From the NCBI RefSeq assembly GCF_000817775.3, contig NZ_JTHE03000061.1, forward strand, positions 62,001 through 126,000: a stretch of DNA of 64,000 nucleotides, in the 5' to 3' direction. Positions 44,015 to 53,282 of the stretch are shown here, one piece after another (position 1 is the first letter of the stretch; each line of letters starts with the position of its first letter). Source of the stretch: Lyngbya confervoides BDU141951 (lineage in GTDB: Bacteria; Cyanobacteriota; Cyanobacteriia; Thermosynechococcales; Thermosynechococcaceae). Below the pieces are notes generated by a model. The model ran no database searches and was not told where the DNA came from. It was given only the letters and a program-made list of their open reading frames with translations. Made by a program: the position numbers and the translations under genes.

Positions 44015-44325
44015 TATGAGTTCAAATACTAAGGGGCTGACATTCTATCTATTATCAATTTTTTCCAGATCCTCGTGAAGTCCCCATCCGCTGAGCCCGA
44101 AAGTTGTGATTAAGATCACAGCAGCAATTGGATCCCGATCACCTGGGAAGAGGGGGAGGCGCCCTAAAGTAACCCCATGCCCTTGCAAAGGCGATCGCGG
44201 AATCCATCCCTTTGTTCGCTTCAACCCAAGCCCAGGAAGCCCTTTAGGTGAATCAATACTTTTCTTTCTGGGAACTCTAAGGATGTCACTCCAGTCGAAT
44301 TGAGACACGGCGCAGGTAACTTTCT
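44015..44325. other. Divergent control region between the CCB-like gene and the sigma factor gene
   Basis: 311 bases with no gene. It holds one clear element, the CRP-type palindrome at 44106-44121, and a HIP1-like GGCGATCGCG further right. Both flanking genes read away from it. I see no obvious -10 box for the sigma factor. Confidence 0.5.
44106..44121. promoter_or_regulatory. Perfect CRP-type palindrome (candidate SYCRP1 site)
   Basis: TGTGATTAAGATCACA matches TGTGA-N6-TCACA exactly, the consensus for CRP-family proteins including the cyanobacterial cAMP receptor SYCRP1. It lies 92 bases upstream of the CCB-like start (minus) and about 205 upstream of the sigma factor start (plus). The site is seen; binding is inference. 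Confidence 0.6.
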
Positions 44326-45591
44326 ATGCCAGACATGCCCAAAACTTTTGACGATCACGCTTTAGAATCTGCCCCCCTAGTCCAAGCGGACGAGGCGGCG
44401 GATTCCCTGTCTTCATCTCGCACTGGAGAAGATTATGAGGATCTCGATGGGGATCTCGATATCGAGATGGATTTGCAATCTGAGCAAAAGCAATCGGCAC
44501 GCCCTCGCGGCACCACTGATTTAGTCCGGCTCTACCTTCAAGAGATTGGGCGGGTGAGTCTTCTGACCCGAGCCCAAGAAGTCTCCGAGGCTCAGAAAGT
44601 TCAGCGCTATATGAACTTGCTGGAGTCTCGTGAGCAGGCCAAAGCCCAGGACAATCCTGCCTTGACACACTATCTTGACCTCTTGGAAACCCGCGATCGC
44701 CTCACCGCCACCTTAGGCCATCGTCCCTCTTTAGAGCGCTGGGCCAAAGAGGCCCAGGTGGATCCAGCGAGGCTCAAACCCATGATTACCAAGGGGAAAC
44801 AGGCCTGGGCTGCGGTGGTTGAACTAGAGGTGGCAGAGCTCGATCGCATTGTCAAAGAGGGTGCCCGCGCGAAGGAGCATATGATTCAGGCAAACCTGCG
44901 CCTGGTGGTATCGGTGGCTAAAAAATATCAAAATCGGGGATTGGAGCTACTGGACCTCATTCAAGAAGGAACCCTAGGTCTGGAGCGGGCCGTGGAGAAG
45001 TTTGATCCCACCAAGGGATATCGATTCAGCACCTACGCCTACTGGTGGATTCGCCAGGGCATCACCCGCGCAATCGCCACCCAGAGCCGCACGATACGTC
45101 TGCCGGTCCACGTTACCGAGAAACTCAACAAAATTAAAAAAGCGCAGCGAAAGCTTTCCCAGGCCATGGGACGGACCCCCACCATCGATGACCTGGCCAA
45201 GGAACTCAAGATGACTGCGCCACAAATTCGGGAGCTGCTGATGAAGGTGCCTCGCTCCGTTTCCTTAGAAACGAAGGTGGGGAAAGACAAGGATACGGAG
45301 CTAGGCGAGCTACTGGAAACCGAAGCCATGTCGCCCGAGGAGTCGATGATGCGAGAGTCGTTGCAAAATGATCTCTACGACATCATGACGGAGTTAACCA
45401 GCCGAGAACAGGACGTGATTCGCATGCGCTTTGGACTGGGAGACGGCAACACTCACTCTCTGGCAGAGATTGGCAAGGTGCTGCATCTATCTCGTGAGCG
45501 CGTGCGGCAGATTGAATGTAAGGCGCTGCAAAAACTCCGCCAACCTAAGCGCCGCAATCGGGTCCGCGATTATCTGGAGTCCTTTGCCTGA
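44326..45591 (+). CDS. sigC: Group 2 sigma-70 factor, SigC-like
   Basis: 421 residues. An acidic variable N-terminus precedes region 1.2 (TTDLVRLYLQEIGRVSLLTRAQEV). Regions 2.1-2.4 follow from HMIQANLRLVVSVAKKYQNR through STYAYWWIRQGITRAIA, then region 3 (RLPVHVTEKLNKIKKAQ). Region 4 runs from SREQDVIRMRFGLGDG to LSRERVRQIECKALQKL, with C-terminal RNRVRDYLESFA. The insert around MNLLESREQ to LETRDRLTATLGHRPSLERW resembles cyanobacterial SigC rather than SigA. SigC acts in heat and stationary-phase expression in Synechocystis. The subgroup call needs a tree. Confidence 0.8.
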   Translation: MPDMPKTFDDHALESAPLVQADEAADSLSSSRTGEDYEDLDGDLDIEMDLQSEQKQSARPRGTTDLVRLYLQEIGRVSLLTRAQEVSEAQKVQRYMNLLESREQAKAQDNPALTHYLDLLETRDRLTATLGHRPSLERWAKEAQVDPARLKPMITKGKQAWAAVVELEVAELDRIVKEGARAKEHMIQANLRLVVSVAKKYQNRGLELLDLIQEGTLGLERAVEKFDPTKGYRFSTYAYWWIRQGITRAIATQSRTIRLPVHVTEKLNKIKKAQRKLSQAMGRTPTIDDLAKELKMTAPQIRELLMKVPRSVSLETKVGKDKDTELGELLETEAMSPEESMMRESLQNDLYDIMTELTSREQDVIRMRFGLGDGNTHSLAEIGKVLHLSRERVRQIECKALQKLRQPKRRNRVRDYLESFA

Positions 45592-45706
45592 GCCTCCGGT
45601 TGACCTCTGGCATAGCCCCTCCCCCTCTTCTACCCAGCGATGAGTATCAACGAGGACCATTGCCACGATGAATCCTGGGGTGATATGGTTGATCTGCTTG
45701 ATTTTT

Positions 45707-46042
45707 GGGGGCGTGGCGGAATGGTAGACGCTACGGACTTAAGGTAAGTTGAGCCTTGCGTGAGGAATTGCGTAAGTGAATGCTCTCAAATTCAGGGAAA
45801 CCTAAGTTTAGGCCATCACAGCCTAAGTAGGGCAATCCTGAGCCAAGTCATCGGAGGTTAAGCATTTGGCGCTTACTTTCATGAAAGGTGCAGAGACTCG
45901 ACGGGAGCTACCCCACCGCCCCAACGGGCGAGGGTAAAGGGAGAGTCCAATTCTCAAGGCCTCAGGGCCGTTGCGAAAGCAGCAGGAGGATGAAAATCCG
46001 TTGACCGTTAAGGTCGTGAGGGTTCAAGTCCCTCCGCCCCCA
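45707..46042 (+). tRNA. tRNA-Leu(UAA), split by a group I intron
   Basis: Exon 1 (45707-45740) has acceptor strand GGGGGCG, D arm and the 5' anticodon arm ending at U34. Exon 2 (45993-46042) supplies the rest of the anticodon loop (AAAA), stem TCCGT, variable arm, T arm GAGGG-TTCAAGT-CCCTC and acceptor CGCCCCC, with discriminator A46042. Splicing restores anticodon UAA. CCA is not encoded. Confidence 0.95.
45741..45992 (+). other. Group I self-splicing intron in tRNA-Leu(UAA)
   Basis: 252 bases inserted after U34 of the anticodon, the position conserved across cyanobacteria and plastids. The core strand GGTGCAGAGACTCGACGGG (about 45886-45904), followed by AGCTACCC, is the conserved P7/R-S segment, and the intron ends in G45992. 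No endonuclease gene is inside. It is thought to be ancient in this lineage. Confidence 0.93.
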
Positions 46043-46048
46043 TTTTAC

Positions 46049-46090
46049 AAAAGGCTGGATCACGGTTGTGATCCAGCCTTTTGTTGTCTA
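46049..46090 (+). terminator. Intrinsic terminator after tRNA-Leu(UAA)
   Basis: Fifteen-base-pair stem AAAAGGCTGGATCAC (46049-46063) / GTGATCCAGCCTTTT (46068-46082) with loop GGTT, followed by TTGTTG. It begins seven bases after the tRNA. Confidence 0.92.
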
Positions 46091-46407
46091 TTCCGCTGTG
46101 CCGTTCTGCCTCAGTTTTAGACCTGGAAAAACCAGGTGGGCACCTTCTTGACAATCTTAAGTTTCCAGGTGCGAGCCTGGTTTACCGCGATCGCACAATT
46201 TCAGGTTCCCTTAGGAACAAAACATAGATCAAAAAACATTATTGGCAGTCACCAACACCGTAGAATAGGCTTTCAAATTCTAACAATATTCCCCACCGCT
46301 GCCCAGTGCAGTCCTCCTGCAGCAGGCCCCGCCGACCGACGCTGTACTTTGTCCTCGCGCTTTACACTAAAATTTGGGTGGTTCTCTGTCCTCACAAGGA
46401 GCACTCT
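46091..46407 (+). other. Gene-free region upstream of the DUF6439 gene
   Basis: About 315 bases with no reliable gene. It is AT-rich around 46200-46300. Candidate promoter boxes for the next gene (TTGTCC and TACACT/TAAAAT) lie near 46350-46375. No repeats or tRNAs seen. Confidence 0.4.
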
Positions 46408-46713
46408 GTGACATCCCCTCTCCCTTCATCCTCTCCATCGGGTCCTGCAGATCACTCAACGGTGATCGATCTTGCCACCCAGATCTCATCGAAGCTCATG
46501 ATTCAATCCCAGGACTGGCACCGGCTCAAGTCCAATCGAAAGGCCAGAGCCCTAGAGCATTGTGCAGCAGCCCTTGTCTTCTTGCTAAAGGATCAGCCCC
46601 AAGAGGCTCTATTGCGCCTTCAGCAAGCTGTGGGCTGGCTCGATCGATCCCTGAGCGCTCCACCCTGCCCTACCCATGGCGCCAAGCCCCAGGCCCCCAG
46701 GATCAACAAATGA
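46408..46713 (+). CDS. DUF6439 family cyanobacterial protein
   Basis: 101 residues from a GTG at 46408, supported by AAGGAG eight bases upstream. The conserved core is ISSKLMIQSQDWHRLKSNRK, then ARALEHCAAALVFLLKDQPQ, then EALLRLQQAVGWLDRSLSAP, a helical protein. It ends PPCPTHGAKPQ. It resembles the cyanobacterial DUF6439 family; function unknown. Confidence 0.7.
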   Translation: MTSPLPSSSPSGPADHSTVIDLATQISSKLMIQSQDWHRLKSNRKARALEHCAAALVFLLKDQPQEALLRLQQAVGWLDRSLSAPPCPTHGAKPQAPRINK

Positions 46714-46894
46714 AAATAGCTTAGTAGAACGTAACGCTGCGCAGCAGCGGGAAATGGATCACTCACAGGCTCAACCCTAGCCCTGTCCTGGAAATGGCCA
46801 ATATGATTTTTGAAAGAAAAGTTGAAAAAAGTTGAGTTTATGATTAAGATAAGTTATATAAATTCACATTTCTAATGTTCTTGGAAGGATACAT

Positions 46895-47251
46895 ATGGCA
46901 GGTTTTTTGGGACTAGGGGGTTCATCTGAGTCTTATTTCCTGGAGCCAGATGATGCTAAAAGCATGGGCGACATTGAGTACATGCGTACCCCCAAGAAGG
47001 TAAAGCGCACCTTTGCAAAATCAAAGGGGTGGGGTGTGATCGACGCCTCTGAGAAAACCGTCTCCGCCTATGATCAGCGTGGCGCAACGTCGGCGGCTTC
47101 TTCTCAAAGTGGCAGCTACACCCAAAGTACCCCCACCTATCAGGCCTCTGAGTCAATGAGTCAGAGTAGCCCCTCGACCCCCACACCCACCCGTCGTCCG
47201 GTGGACACCAGTATGGATATGTTCCGCAACATGGCGAAGAAGATTCGTTAG
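46895..47251 (+). CDS. Hypothetical cyanobacterial protein with Ser/Thr-rich middle
   Basis: 118 residues. A conserved-looking N-terminal part contains ESYFLEPDDAKSMGDIEYMR and KKVKRTFAK. A low-complexity Ser/Thr/Gln region (~65-100) and a short basic tail DMFRNMAKKIR follow. It may correspond to Synechocystis Slr0376-like stress-responsive proteins, but I am not sure. An unusually AT-rich leader (46800-46890) and a good GGAAGGA ribosome site suggest strong expression. A clear terminator follows. Confidence 0.7.
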   Translation: MAGFLGLGGSSESYFLEPDDAKSMGDIEYMRTPKKVKRTFAKSKGWGVIDASEKTVSAYDQRGATSAASSQSGSYTQSTPTYQASESMSQSSPSTPTPTRRPVDTSMDMFRNMAKKIR

Positions 47252-47291
47252 GATTCTGGACTCGTGTGGTGAATTATTAAAGCGCTTGCAG

Positions 47292-47323
47292 AAAGAGAAG
47301 GGAATGTTCCCTTCTCTTTTTTT
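47292..47323 (+). terminator. Intrinsic terminator
   Basis: Stem AAAGAGAAGGGA / TCCCTTCTCTTT with a tight four-base loop, followed by a T run (to 47323). It ends the hypothetical gene at 46895-47251. The last T residues overlap the start of a 17-base duplication. Confidence 0.88.
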
Positions 47324-47353
47324 ATGGACACTCAGGTTTTATGGACACTCAGG
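47320..47353. repeat. 17-base tandem duplication at a gene 3' end
   Basis: TTTTATGGACACTCAGG occurs at 47320-47336 and 47337-47353. The stop codon of the small minus-strand gene (47339-47341) lies in the second copy. Confidence 0.96.
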
Positions 47354-47560
47354 GTTAAAGACCTCTGATTCCTGGCCAACCCACCATTCGCCAAGCCCCA
47401 TGAGGGCTTGATGCAGTTCCTCAAGCTCACAAATATAGTCCTCCGGGGAAAGTTCAGACTTACGCTCCTGCAGCTTCCTGAGCCGGAGCTGTAGGAGCAG
47501 CCAAGGCTTAGAGAGACCGTCATTTTCTTCAATATAGCGGGCAAGCTGCTGACTATCCAT
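47339..47560 (-). CDS. Small hypothetical protein
   Basis: 73 residues: MDSQQLARYIEENDGLSKPW, then LLLQLRLRKLQERKSE and LSPEDYICELEELHQALMGLGEWW. It is helical and charged, probably real because its composition is protein-like, unlike the other frames here. I do not recognise a family. It sits between two small genes on a spacer of this size. Its end lies inside a tandem duplication. Confidence 0.6.
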   Translation of the reverse strand: MDSQQLARYIEENDGLSKPWLLLQLRLRKLQERKSELSPEDYICELEELHQALMGLGEWWVGQESEVFNPECP

Positions 47561-47642
47561 TGGGGATCCATGGCGTGAATGATCTCACCTTAACAGGAAA
47601 TTCCCCTGTGTGTCTGGCAAACCCGTTGTTCCCCAAGGGGGC

Positions 47643-47807
47643 TTAGAGGGGATCAATAGGTTTCTGACGTCGCCTACGGCAGCGTTCGGAGCAATATTTT
47701 ACCTCTTCCCAACAATCGGCCCATTTTTTGCGCCAGCTAAAGGGACGACCACAAACCTGACATTGTTTTTCCGGCAGATTTGACTTGGTAAATTTCTTGG
47801 GCTTCAT
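47643..47807 (-). CDS. DUF2256 zinc-ribbon protein
   Basis: 54 residues from [12 protein letters not shown]. It contains [14 protein letters not shown] followed by [15 protein letters not shown], giving the C-x2-C...C-x3-C pattern of DUF2256. This is a small predicted zinc-binding protein common in cyanobacteria and proteobacteria. It starts eight bases beyond the end of the NAD(P)HX repair gene and is probably co-transcribed. Confidence 0.85.
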   Translation of the reverse strand: MKPKKFTKSNLPEKQCQVCGRPFSWRKKWADCWEEVKYCSERCRRRRQKPIDPL

Positions 47808-47814
47808 GGGCGGA

Positions 47815-49368
47815 TTAAGCAAGGCGAAGGTGAGCAAGGCTGTCCTTTAAAGTATCCACCAGTAAGCTGGGGCTGACGCTGAGCTGACTGTAGCGCTGAG
47901 CTGCAAAGCAGCCTGCCTGAGCATGCCACCAAACAGCCGTTGCGGCAAGCTGGGTGATCCAGCCGGAGGACGCTGCCGGTTGAGGATGCTGCGCTAGCAG
48001 CCCTCCCATCAAGCCGGTCAGGACATCCCCGCTTCCCCCGCGGGCCAGGGCTGGCGTACTTTCAGGATTGATCCAGAGACAGCCATCGGGACCTGCAATG
48101 AAGGTTTTTGCCCCCTTGAGCACAAGTACGACATGCAGTTGAGAGGCAAGATCCCTAACGCAGTTCATTAGATCTCCATTCCTCTCTGCCTCCCTTGGGA
48201 AAAGTCGCTTAAACTCACCACCATGGGGCGTCAATAGGGTGGGAGAGGATCGAGCCTGGAGCGTGGCCTCAACCGGCATCTGGGCAAGCTGGTTCAACGC
48301 ATCGGCATCCAGCACCAGCGGTTTATCCACAGCCAGCAGTGCCGGCACAATGGGAGAGTCTCCTAGACCGGGTCCCAGAGCAATGGCATCAATGCGCTCC
48401 CAGTGAATGTCCGACGGCAGCGCGGCGATCGCTCCGGTGTCAGTTTCTGGACAGGCAATCACCACCGCCTCTGGGATTTGGGAGACGACCCAGAGCCGAA
48501 GTGATTGCGGAACCGCAACGTAGAGCATGCCGACTCCACTGGCCTGCGCAGATCGGGCACAGAGCAAGGCCGCCCCCGGATATTGCTGGGATCCACAAAT
48601 GAGCAGCAGCGATCCCACCTGGTACTTGTGGGCTGCAGGGGGACGATCCCAGGGGAGCAGTTGGCGAACCAAGGAGGGCGTAATGAGCTGAATCGGGGCG
48701 GATTGACTGAGAATGGCCGCCTGATCCAGGGCTGGAATATCAAAGGGGATCAGCTCTGCCTGTCCCAGGTAGGGGAGCGCGGCAGTTTGAAAAAAGGCTC
48801 GCTTCCAAAGTCCAAGGCAATAGCTGTGGCGGGCAGCGATCGCCGTTCCCAACACGGCTCCAGAATCAGTGTGAAGGCCCGAGGGCAGGTCAATGCTCAC
48901 CACGGGCACAGAGGATTGATTGATCACCGCCACGAGATCCGCAAGTGCGCCGCTCACAGGCCGCGTCAAGCCAAAACCAAAGAGACCATCCACGATAAAA
49001 TCCGCAGCGAGCCAATCCTGGGAATTCTGACAAAAGGAGAGACCTAAATGCTGCGCATAGCGGGCGTGATCAGCTGTCAGGGGCTTCAAGGTGGAGACCG
49101 GCTGATGCATCTGGACCTGGTAGCCCCGGTGATGCAGTTCGCGGGCCACCACTAGGGCGTCTCCCCCATTGTGCCCAGGACCCACCAAAATGGCAGCGCG
49201 GGGAAATTGCGGCAGGGGATAGCGCTGTTGGATACGCTGGGTAATCCGTTGGGCCACCTTTTCCATTAGCGCAGCAACGGGCATCCCGTGGGAAAAGATC
49301 CGCGCCTCAATGGCCTGCATCTGGGCAGCGGTAACCACCACAGGTGCAAAGGGGACGTCCATATTCAT
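47815..49368 (-). CDS. nnr: Bifunctional NAD(P)H-hydrate epimerase / ADP-dependent dehydratase
   Basis: Repairs damaged NAD(P)H hydrates. 517 residues in two domains. The N-terminal epimerase domain (~1-220) has [20 protein letters not shown] and [15 protein letters not shown]. The C-terminal ribokinase-fold dehydratase has [25 protein letters not shown] and [28 protein letters not shown] and [15 protein letters not shown] complete it. Normal fused length. ATG at 49362 is an alternative start. Confidence 0.95.
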   Translation of the reverse strand: MNMDVPFAPVVVTAAQMQAIEARIFSHGMPVAALMEKVAQRITQRIQQRYPLPQFPRAAILVGPGHNGGDALVVARELHHRGYQVQMHQPVSTLKPLTADHARYAQHLGLSFCQNSQDWLAADFIVDGLFGFGLTRPVSGALADLVAVINQSSVPVVSIDLPSGLHTDSGAVLGTAIAARHSYCLGLWKRAFFQTAALPYLGQAELIPFDIPALDQAAILSQSAPIQLITPSLVRQLLPWDRPPAAHKYQVGSLLLICGSQQYPGAALLCARSAQASGVGMLYVAVPQSLRLWVVSQIPEAVVIACPETDTGAIAALPSDIHWERIDAIALGPGLGDSPIVPALLAVDKPLVLDADALNQLAQMPVEATLQARSSPTLLTPHGGEFKRLFPREAERNGDLMNCVRDLASQLHVVLVLKGAKTFIAGPDGCLWINPESTPALARGGSGDVLTGLMGGLLAQHPQPAASSGWITQLAATAVWWHAQAGCFAAQRYSQLSVSPSLLVDTLKDSLAHLRLA

Positions 49369-49529
49369 CTTTATTTCTACCTCCAGGTGCTCTCAAGAAA
49401 AGCTTGCCAGGGTTTCCCCTCGTCTCCTAGGCTGGTGAAGGGCGATCTTTGGGCCAGCCCTGCCATGCGCAATCCAGTGAATGGCGCTCAACGGCTCAAA
49501 ATCAAAGCTTTCCCATCGCGATTGCCTTC

Positions 49530-50441
49530 ATGTACCAATTTCTTGACATCGCTTACTTTCAAAATCAGTTTATCCCGTTTCAATCGGCAACCCTCTCGAT
49601 TGCCACCCATGCTCTGCACTACGGAACCTCTGCCTTTGGCGGACTGCGAGGCATCCCCGATCCGCATCAGCGCAATCAAATTCTTCTGTTTCGCCTCGAT
49701 CGCCACTGCCAGCGCCTTAGCCAGAGTGCTAAGTTCCTAAACTACGACCTGAGTGCCGAGGCCATTCAATCCACCATTGAAACCTTTGTGCAAAAAAACC
49801 GGCCCCAGTCGTCTTTTTATATTCGTCCGCTGGTATACACCTCAGATTTAGGAATTGCGCCTCGCCTGCACAACATTGAAAAGAATTTTTTGATCTACGG
49901 CATAGAACTAGGAGATTACCTGTCCCCGGACGGAGTCAGCTGTCGGTTTAGCTCTTGGTGTCGCCAGGAAGATCGCAGTCTGCCTCTGCGAGGAAAAGTA
50001 GGCGGAGCCTATATCACCTCGTCCCTGGCTAAGACAGAGGCAGTGGAGTCTGGATTTGATGAGGCCATTTTGCTCAATGCCCAAGGAAAGGTGAGTGAAG
50101 CATCGGGTATGAATATTTTTGCAGTTCGTCGGGGCTGCTTGATCACCCCCGGTGCTGACCAAGACATTTTAGAAGGAATCACCCGCGATAGCGTGATTCA
50201 GCTGGCGAAGGAGGCCGGAATCGAGGTAATCGAACGCCCCCTCGACAAGTCTGAACTGTTGATTGCTGACGAGGTCTTTTTGAGCGGAACCGCTGCCAAA
50301 ATCACCCCGGTGAAACAAATTGAAAACTATGCCCTCCCTTTAGATCGGCCCATAACGCAGCTGCTCCGCGACAAGCTCACGGCCATCACGGAGAATCGGG
50401 ATCATTCCCATCCAGAGTGGATTTTTAAGGTTCAGCTATAA
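49530..50441 (+). CDS. ilvE: Branched-chain amino acid aminotransferase
   Basis: Fold-type IV PLP enzyme, 303 residues from ATG 49530 (MYQFLDIAYFQNQF). Visible features are IATHALHYGTSAFGGLRGI, IRPLVY, and the PLP lysine in VGGAYITSSLAKTEAVESGFDEAILLN. VSEASGMNIFAVRRG, GITRDSVIQLAKEAG and EVFLSGTAAKITPV follow. It catalyses the last step of valine, leucine and isoleucine synthesis. Followed by a DUF3288 gene six bases on. Confidence 0.93.
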   Translation: MYQFLDIAYFQNQFIPFQSATLSIATHALHYGTSAFGGLRGIPDPHQRNQILLFRLDRHCQRLSQSAKFLNYDLSAEAIQSTIETFVQKNRPQSSFYIRPLVYTSDLGIAPRLHNIEKNFLIYGIELGDYLSPDGVSCRFSSWCRQEDRSLPLRGKVGGAYITSSLAKTEAVESGFDEAILLNAQGKVSEASGMNIFAVRRGCLITPGADQDILEGITRDSVIQLAKEAGIEVIERPLDKSELLIADEVFLSGTAAKITPVKQIENYALPLDRPITQLLRDKLTAITENRDHSHPEWIFKVQL

Positions 50442-50447
50442 TGCACT

Positions 50448-50741
50448 ATGGACAAGTCTTCTCATCAAAAGGATCAACAGCACCCCCAGTGGAATCGCGA
50501 TCGCCAGGTTGCCGATCGACTTTTGCGCGAAGAGGCCAACGATCTAAATCTCGCTGAACTAGCTCGACTCAAGATTCGATACCAGGGATTTCCGGGAGGC
50601 CGGGATATTCAAGCGGATTTGGATAAGGTAATGAACCGGTGGAAACTGACAGACTCCACGTTATTTGAAAAAACCCGAGAAATTCATTGGCGTGAACAGA
50701 TTTATTCTGTCCGCAGTAGTAAAAAAGAAGACTGGACTTGA
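50448..50741 (+). CDS. DUF3288 family cyanobacterial protein
   Basis: 97 residues with the family text KDQQHPQWNRDRQVADRLL, LNLAELARLKIRYQGFPG and GRDIQADLDKVMNRWKLT. LFEKTREIH lies toward the end. Helical and soluble; function unknown. It follows ilvE by six bases and is probably co-transcribed. Confidence 0.8.
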   Translation: MDKSSHQKDQQHPQWNRDRQVADRLLREEANDLNLAELARLKIRYQGFPGGRDIQADLDKVMNRWKLTDSTLFEKTREIHWREQIYSVRSSKKEDWT

Positions 50742-50835
50742 CCGCGACGACGTTGCATCTGCGGCCTTCGTATTTGTGACCCTACCTTTAGAGTCCAAGT
50801 TTACAAGAATGCTCAATGACAAAAAGTGAGGACCG

Positions 50836-51999
50836 ATGTTCAGCTGCGATTATCAACCCGGATTAGAAGGTATACCTGCGGCCCAATCCAGCATTAGCCA
50901 TGTGGACGGGGTTGAGGGGGTTTTGGAATATCGAGGCGTTCCTATTCAAGACTTGGCGGCCCAGGGATCATTTTTAGAAACCGCATACTTGCTGATATGG
51001 GGAGCCTTTCCCACCGCCGAGGAGTTGGCGGAATTCGAACATGAAATCACCTACCATCGCCGCATCAAGTACCGCATTCGGGACATGATGAAGTGTTTTC
51101 CCGATAAGGGCCATCCCATGGATGCCCTGCAGGCCTCCGCAGCTGCCCTGGGCCTGTTCTACTCCAAGCGAGCCCTCAATGACCCGGATTACATTCGAGC
51201 GGCAGTGGTGCGCTTACTAGCAAAGCTGCCGACCATGGTGGCCGCATTTCAGAACATCCGCAAGGGAAATGATCCGGTTCCCCCCTGCGACGATTTGAGC
51301 TATTCGGCCAATTTCTTGTATATGCTCAGCGAACGAGAGCCGGATGCTCTGTCCGCTCATATTTTTGACACCTGTCTGACCCTGCATGCTGAGCACACCA
51401 TGAACGCTTCCACCTTTTCAGCACGGGTCACAGCCTCTACCCTCACCGATCCCTATGCCGTGATTGCCTCGGCAGTCGGCACCCTGGGAGGACCGCTCCA
51501 CGGAGGGGCCAACGAGGAGGTCATCGACATGCTAGACACCATCGGGTCTGTAGACAACGTGCGCACCTTTGTAGAACATCGGCTTGTAAACAAGCAAAAA
51601 ATTATGGGCTTTGGCCACCGAGTCTATAAGGTGAAAGACCCCAGAGCCACCATCTTGCAAAAACTTGCGGAGCAGCTCTTTGATAAGTTTGGCCGAGATT
51701 CCCGCTACGAGATTGCCCTGGAGCTGGAAAAGGTTGTGGCCGAAAAAGTGGGGCATAAGGGCGTCCATCCCAACGTCGATTTTTATTCCGGACTGGTGTA
51801 CCACCGCCTGGGAATTCCCACGGACCTGTTTACCCCCATCTTTGCCATTGCTCGGGTAGCCGGTTGGCTCGCCCATTGGAAAGAACAGCTTGAGGCCAAT
51901 CGAATTTTTCGTCCAACTCAGGAATATATTGGGAATCACAATCAGCCCTACATTCCAATTCACGAGCGAGGCACACCCTCGCCGCATGGAGTGGTTTAG
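50836..51999 (+). CDS. gltA: Citrate synthase
   Basis: Condenses oxaloacetate and acetyl-CoA. 387 residues, the shorter bacterial type. It has VEGVLEYRGVPIQDLA, LHAEHTMNASTFSARV (catalytic His), GGPLHGGANEEVIDML, and IMGFGHRVYKVKDPRA (second catalytic His). NVDFYSGLVYHRLGIP carries the catalytic Asp. It lies just before ndhA, and the next metabolic gene downstream is an aconitase. Confidence 0.95.
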   Translation: MFSCDYQPGLEGIPAAQSSISHVDGVEGVLEYRGVPIQDLAAQGSFLETAYLLIWGAFPTAEELAEFEHEITYHRRIKYRIRDMMKCFPDKGHPMDALQASAAALGLFYSKRALNDPDYIRAAVVRLLAKLPTMVAAFQNIRKGNDPVPPCDDLSYSANFLYMLSEREPDALSAHIFDTCLTLHAEHTMNASTFSARVTASTLTDPYAVIASAVGTLGGPLHGGANEEVIDMLDTIGSVDNVRTFVEHRLVNKQKIMGFGHRVYKVKDPRATILQKLAEQLFDKFGRDSRYEIALELEKVVAEKVGHKGVHPNVDFYSGLVYHRLGIPTDLFTPIFAIARVAGWLAHWKEQLEANRIFRPTQEYIGNHNQPYIPIHERGTPSPHGVV

Positions 52000-52071
52000 A
52001 TTCTAAATGAGCGGCGGTGCGTCCACCCAAAATGGGGATATACTGTAAAGCATTAAAAAGTTACATAAAGA

Positions 52072-53211
52072 ATGGTTTCACAATTCGGGACAATGAACCC
52101 CAGCATTGATCTCCAGCAGAACTTCACCCAGACTCTGGTTGACATGGGACTCGCCCCCGGTGTTGCCAAGCTTCTCTGGATGCCCCTGCCCATGCTGTTG
52201 ATGCTCATCGGGGCCACGGTTGGCGTTTTGGTTTCAGTGTGGCTTGAGCGAAAGATCTCCGCAGCCGCTCAGCAGCGGATTGGTCCAGAGTTTATTGGGC
52301 CACTCGGTATTCTGGCGCCAGTGGCAGACGGCACCAAGCTAGTCTTTAAAGAAGATGTTGTTCCCGCAAACGCCGACCCCTGGCTCTTTACCCTGGGGCC
52401 AATTTTGGTGGTGATCCCAGTATTCTTGTCCTATTTGATTGTGCCCTTTGGTCAGCGCCTGCTAATTTCCGATGTGGGGATTGGCATCTTTTTGTGGATT
52501 GCTCTATCGAGCATTGCCCCCATTGGCCTTCTGATGGCAGGCTACTCGTCGAACAATAAGTACTCTCTGTTAGGCGGGCTGAGGGCTGCGGCACAATCCA
52601 TCAGCTACGAGATTCCGCTAGCCCTGGCGGCGCTGGCAATCGTCATGATGTCCAACAGTCTCAGCACTGTGGATATTGTTCAGCAGCAGTCTGGCTATGG
52701 AATCCTAGGATGGAACGTCTGGCGTCAGCCTGTGGGGCTGATGCTATTTTGGATTGCGGCTTTGGCAGAATGTGAGCGAATTCCCTTTGACCTACCGGAG
52801 GCAGAGGAGGAACTGGTGGCCGGTTACCAGACTGAGTACACCGGAATGAAGTTCGGTCTGTTTTACGTTGGGTCTTACGTGAACCTGGTTCTGTCGGCTT
52901 TGATGGTTGCAGTCCTCTACTTTGGGGGCTGGGACTTTCCCATTCCCATCGCGACCCTTGCGGGCTGGCTCGGCATTGGGTCTGACAATCTAATTTTGCA
53001 AGTGGTCATGGGGGGGTTAGGCATTACCATGACCCTACTTAAGGCCTACTTCTTCATATTTCTGGCCATTCTGCTGCGGTGGACAGTACCTCGGGTGCGC
53101 ATCGATCAGCTACTGGATCTGGGTTGGAAATTTCTACTGCCCGTGGGGTTGGTCAACTTACTGCTAACGGCAGGTCTCAAACTAGCCCTTCCGGTTGCCT
53201 TCGGCGGTTAG
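52072..53211 (+). CDS. ndhA: NDH-1 subunit NdhA (NuoH-like)
   Basis: Membrane subunit at the junction of the peripheral and membrane arms of photosynthetic complex I. 379 residues with about eight or nine membrane helices. Family text includes [33 protein letters not shown] and [38 protein letters not shown] follows. M8 (52093) may be the start. A TATACT -10 box lies about 40 bases upstream. First gene of ndhA-I-G-E. Confidence 0.95.
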   Translation: MVSQFGTMNPSIDLQQNFTQTLVDMGLAPGVAKLLWMPLPMLLMLIGATVGVLVSVWLERKISAAAQQRIGPEFIGPLGILAPVADGTKLVFKEDVVPANADPWLFTLGPILVVIPVFLSYLIVPFGQRLLISDVGIGIFLWIALSSIAPIGLLMAGYSSNNKYSLLGGLRAAAQSISYEIPLALAALAIVMMSNSLSTVDIVQQQSGYGILGWNVWRQPVGLMLFWIAALAECERIPFDLPEAEEELVAGYQTEYTGMKFGLFYVGSYVNLVLSALMVAVLYFGGWDFPIPIATLAGWLGIGSDNLILQVVMGGLGITMTLLKAYFFIFLAILLRWTVPRVRIDQLLDLGWKFLLPVGLVNLLLTAGLKLALPVAFGG

Positions 53212-53282
53212 GGACCAAGCTTGCCAGTCAGGATTTTCAGAACGCTTTTCTATGGCCACATTTGCAGAGCAATCAAATTCCT

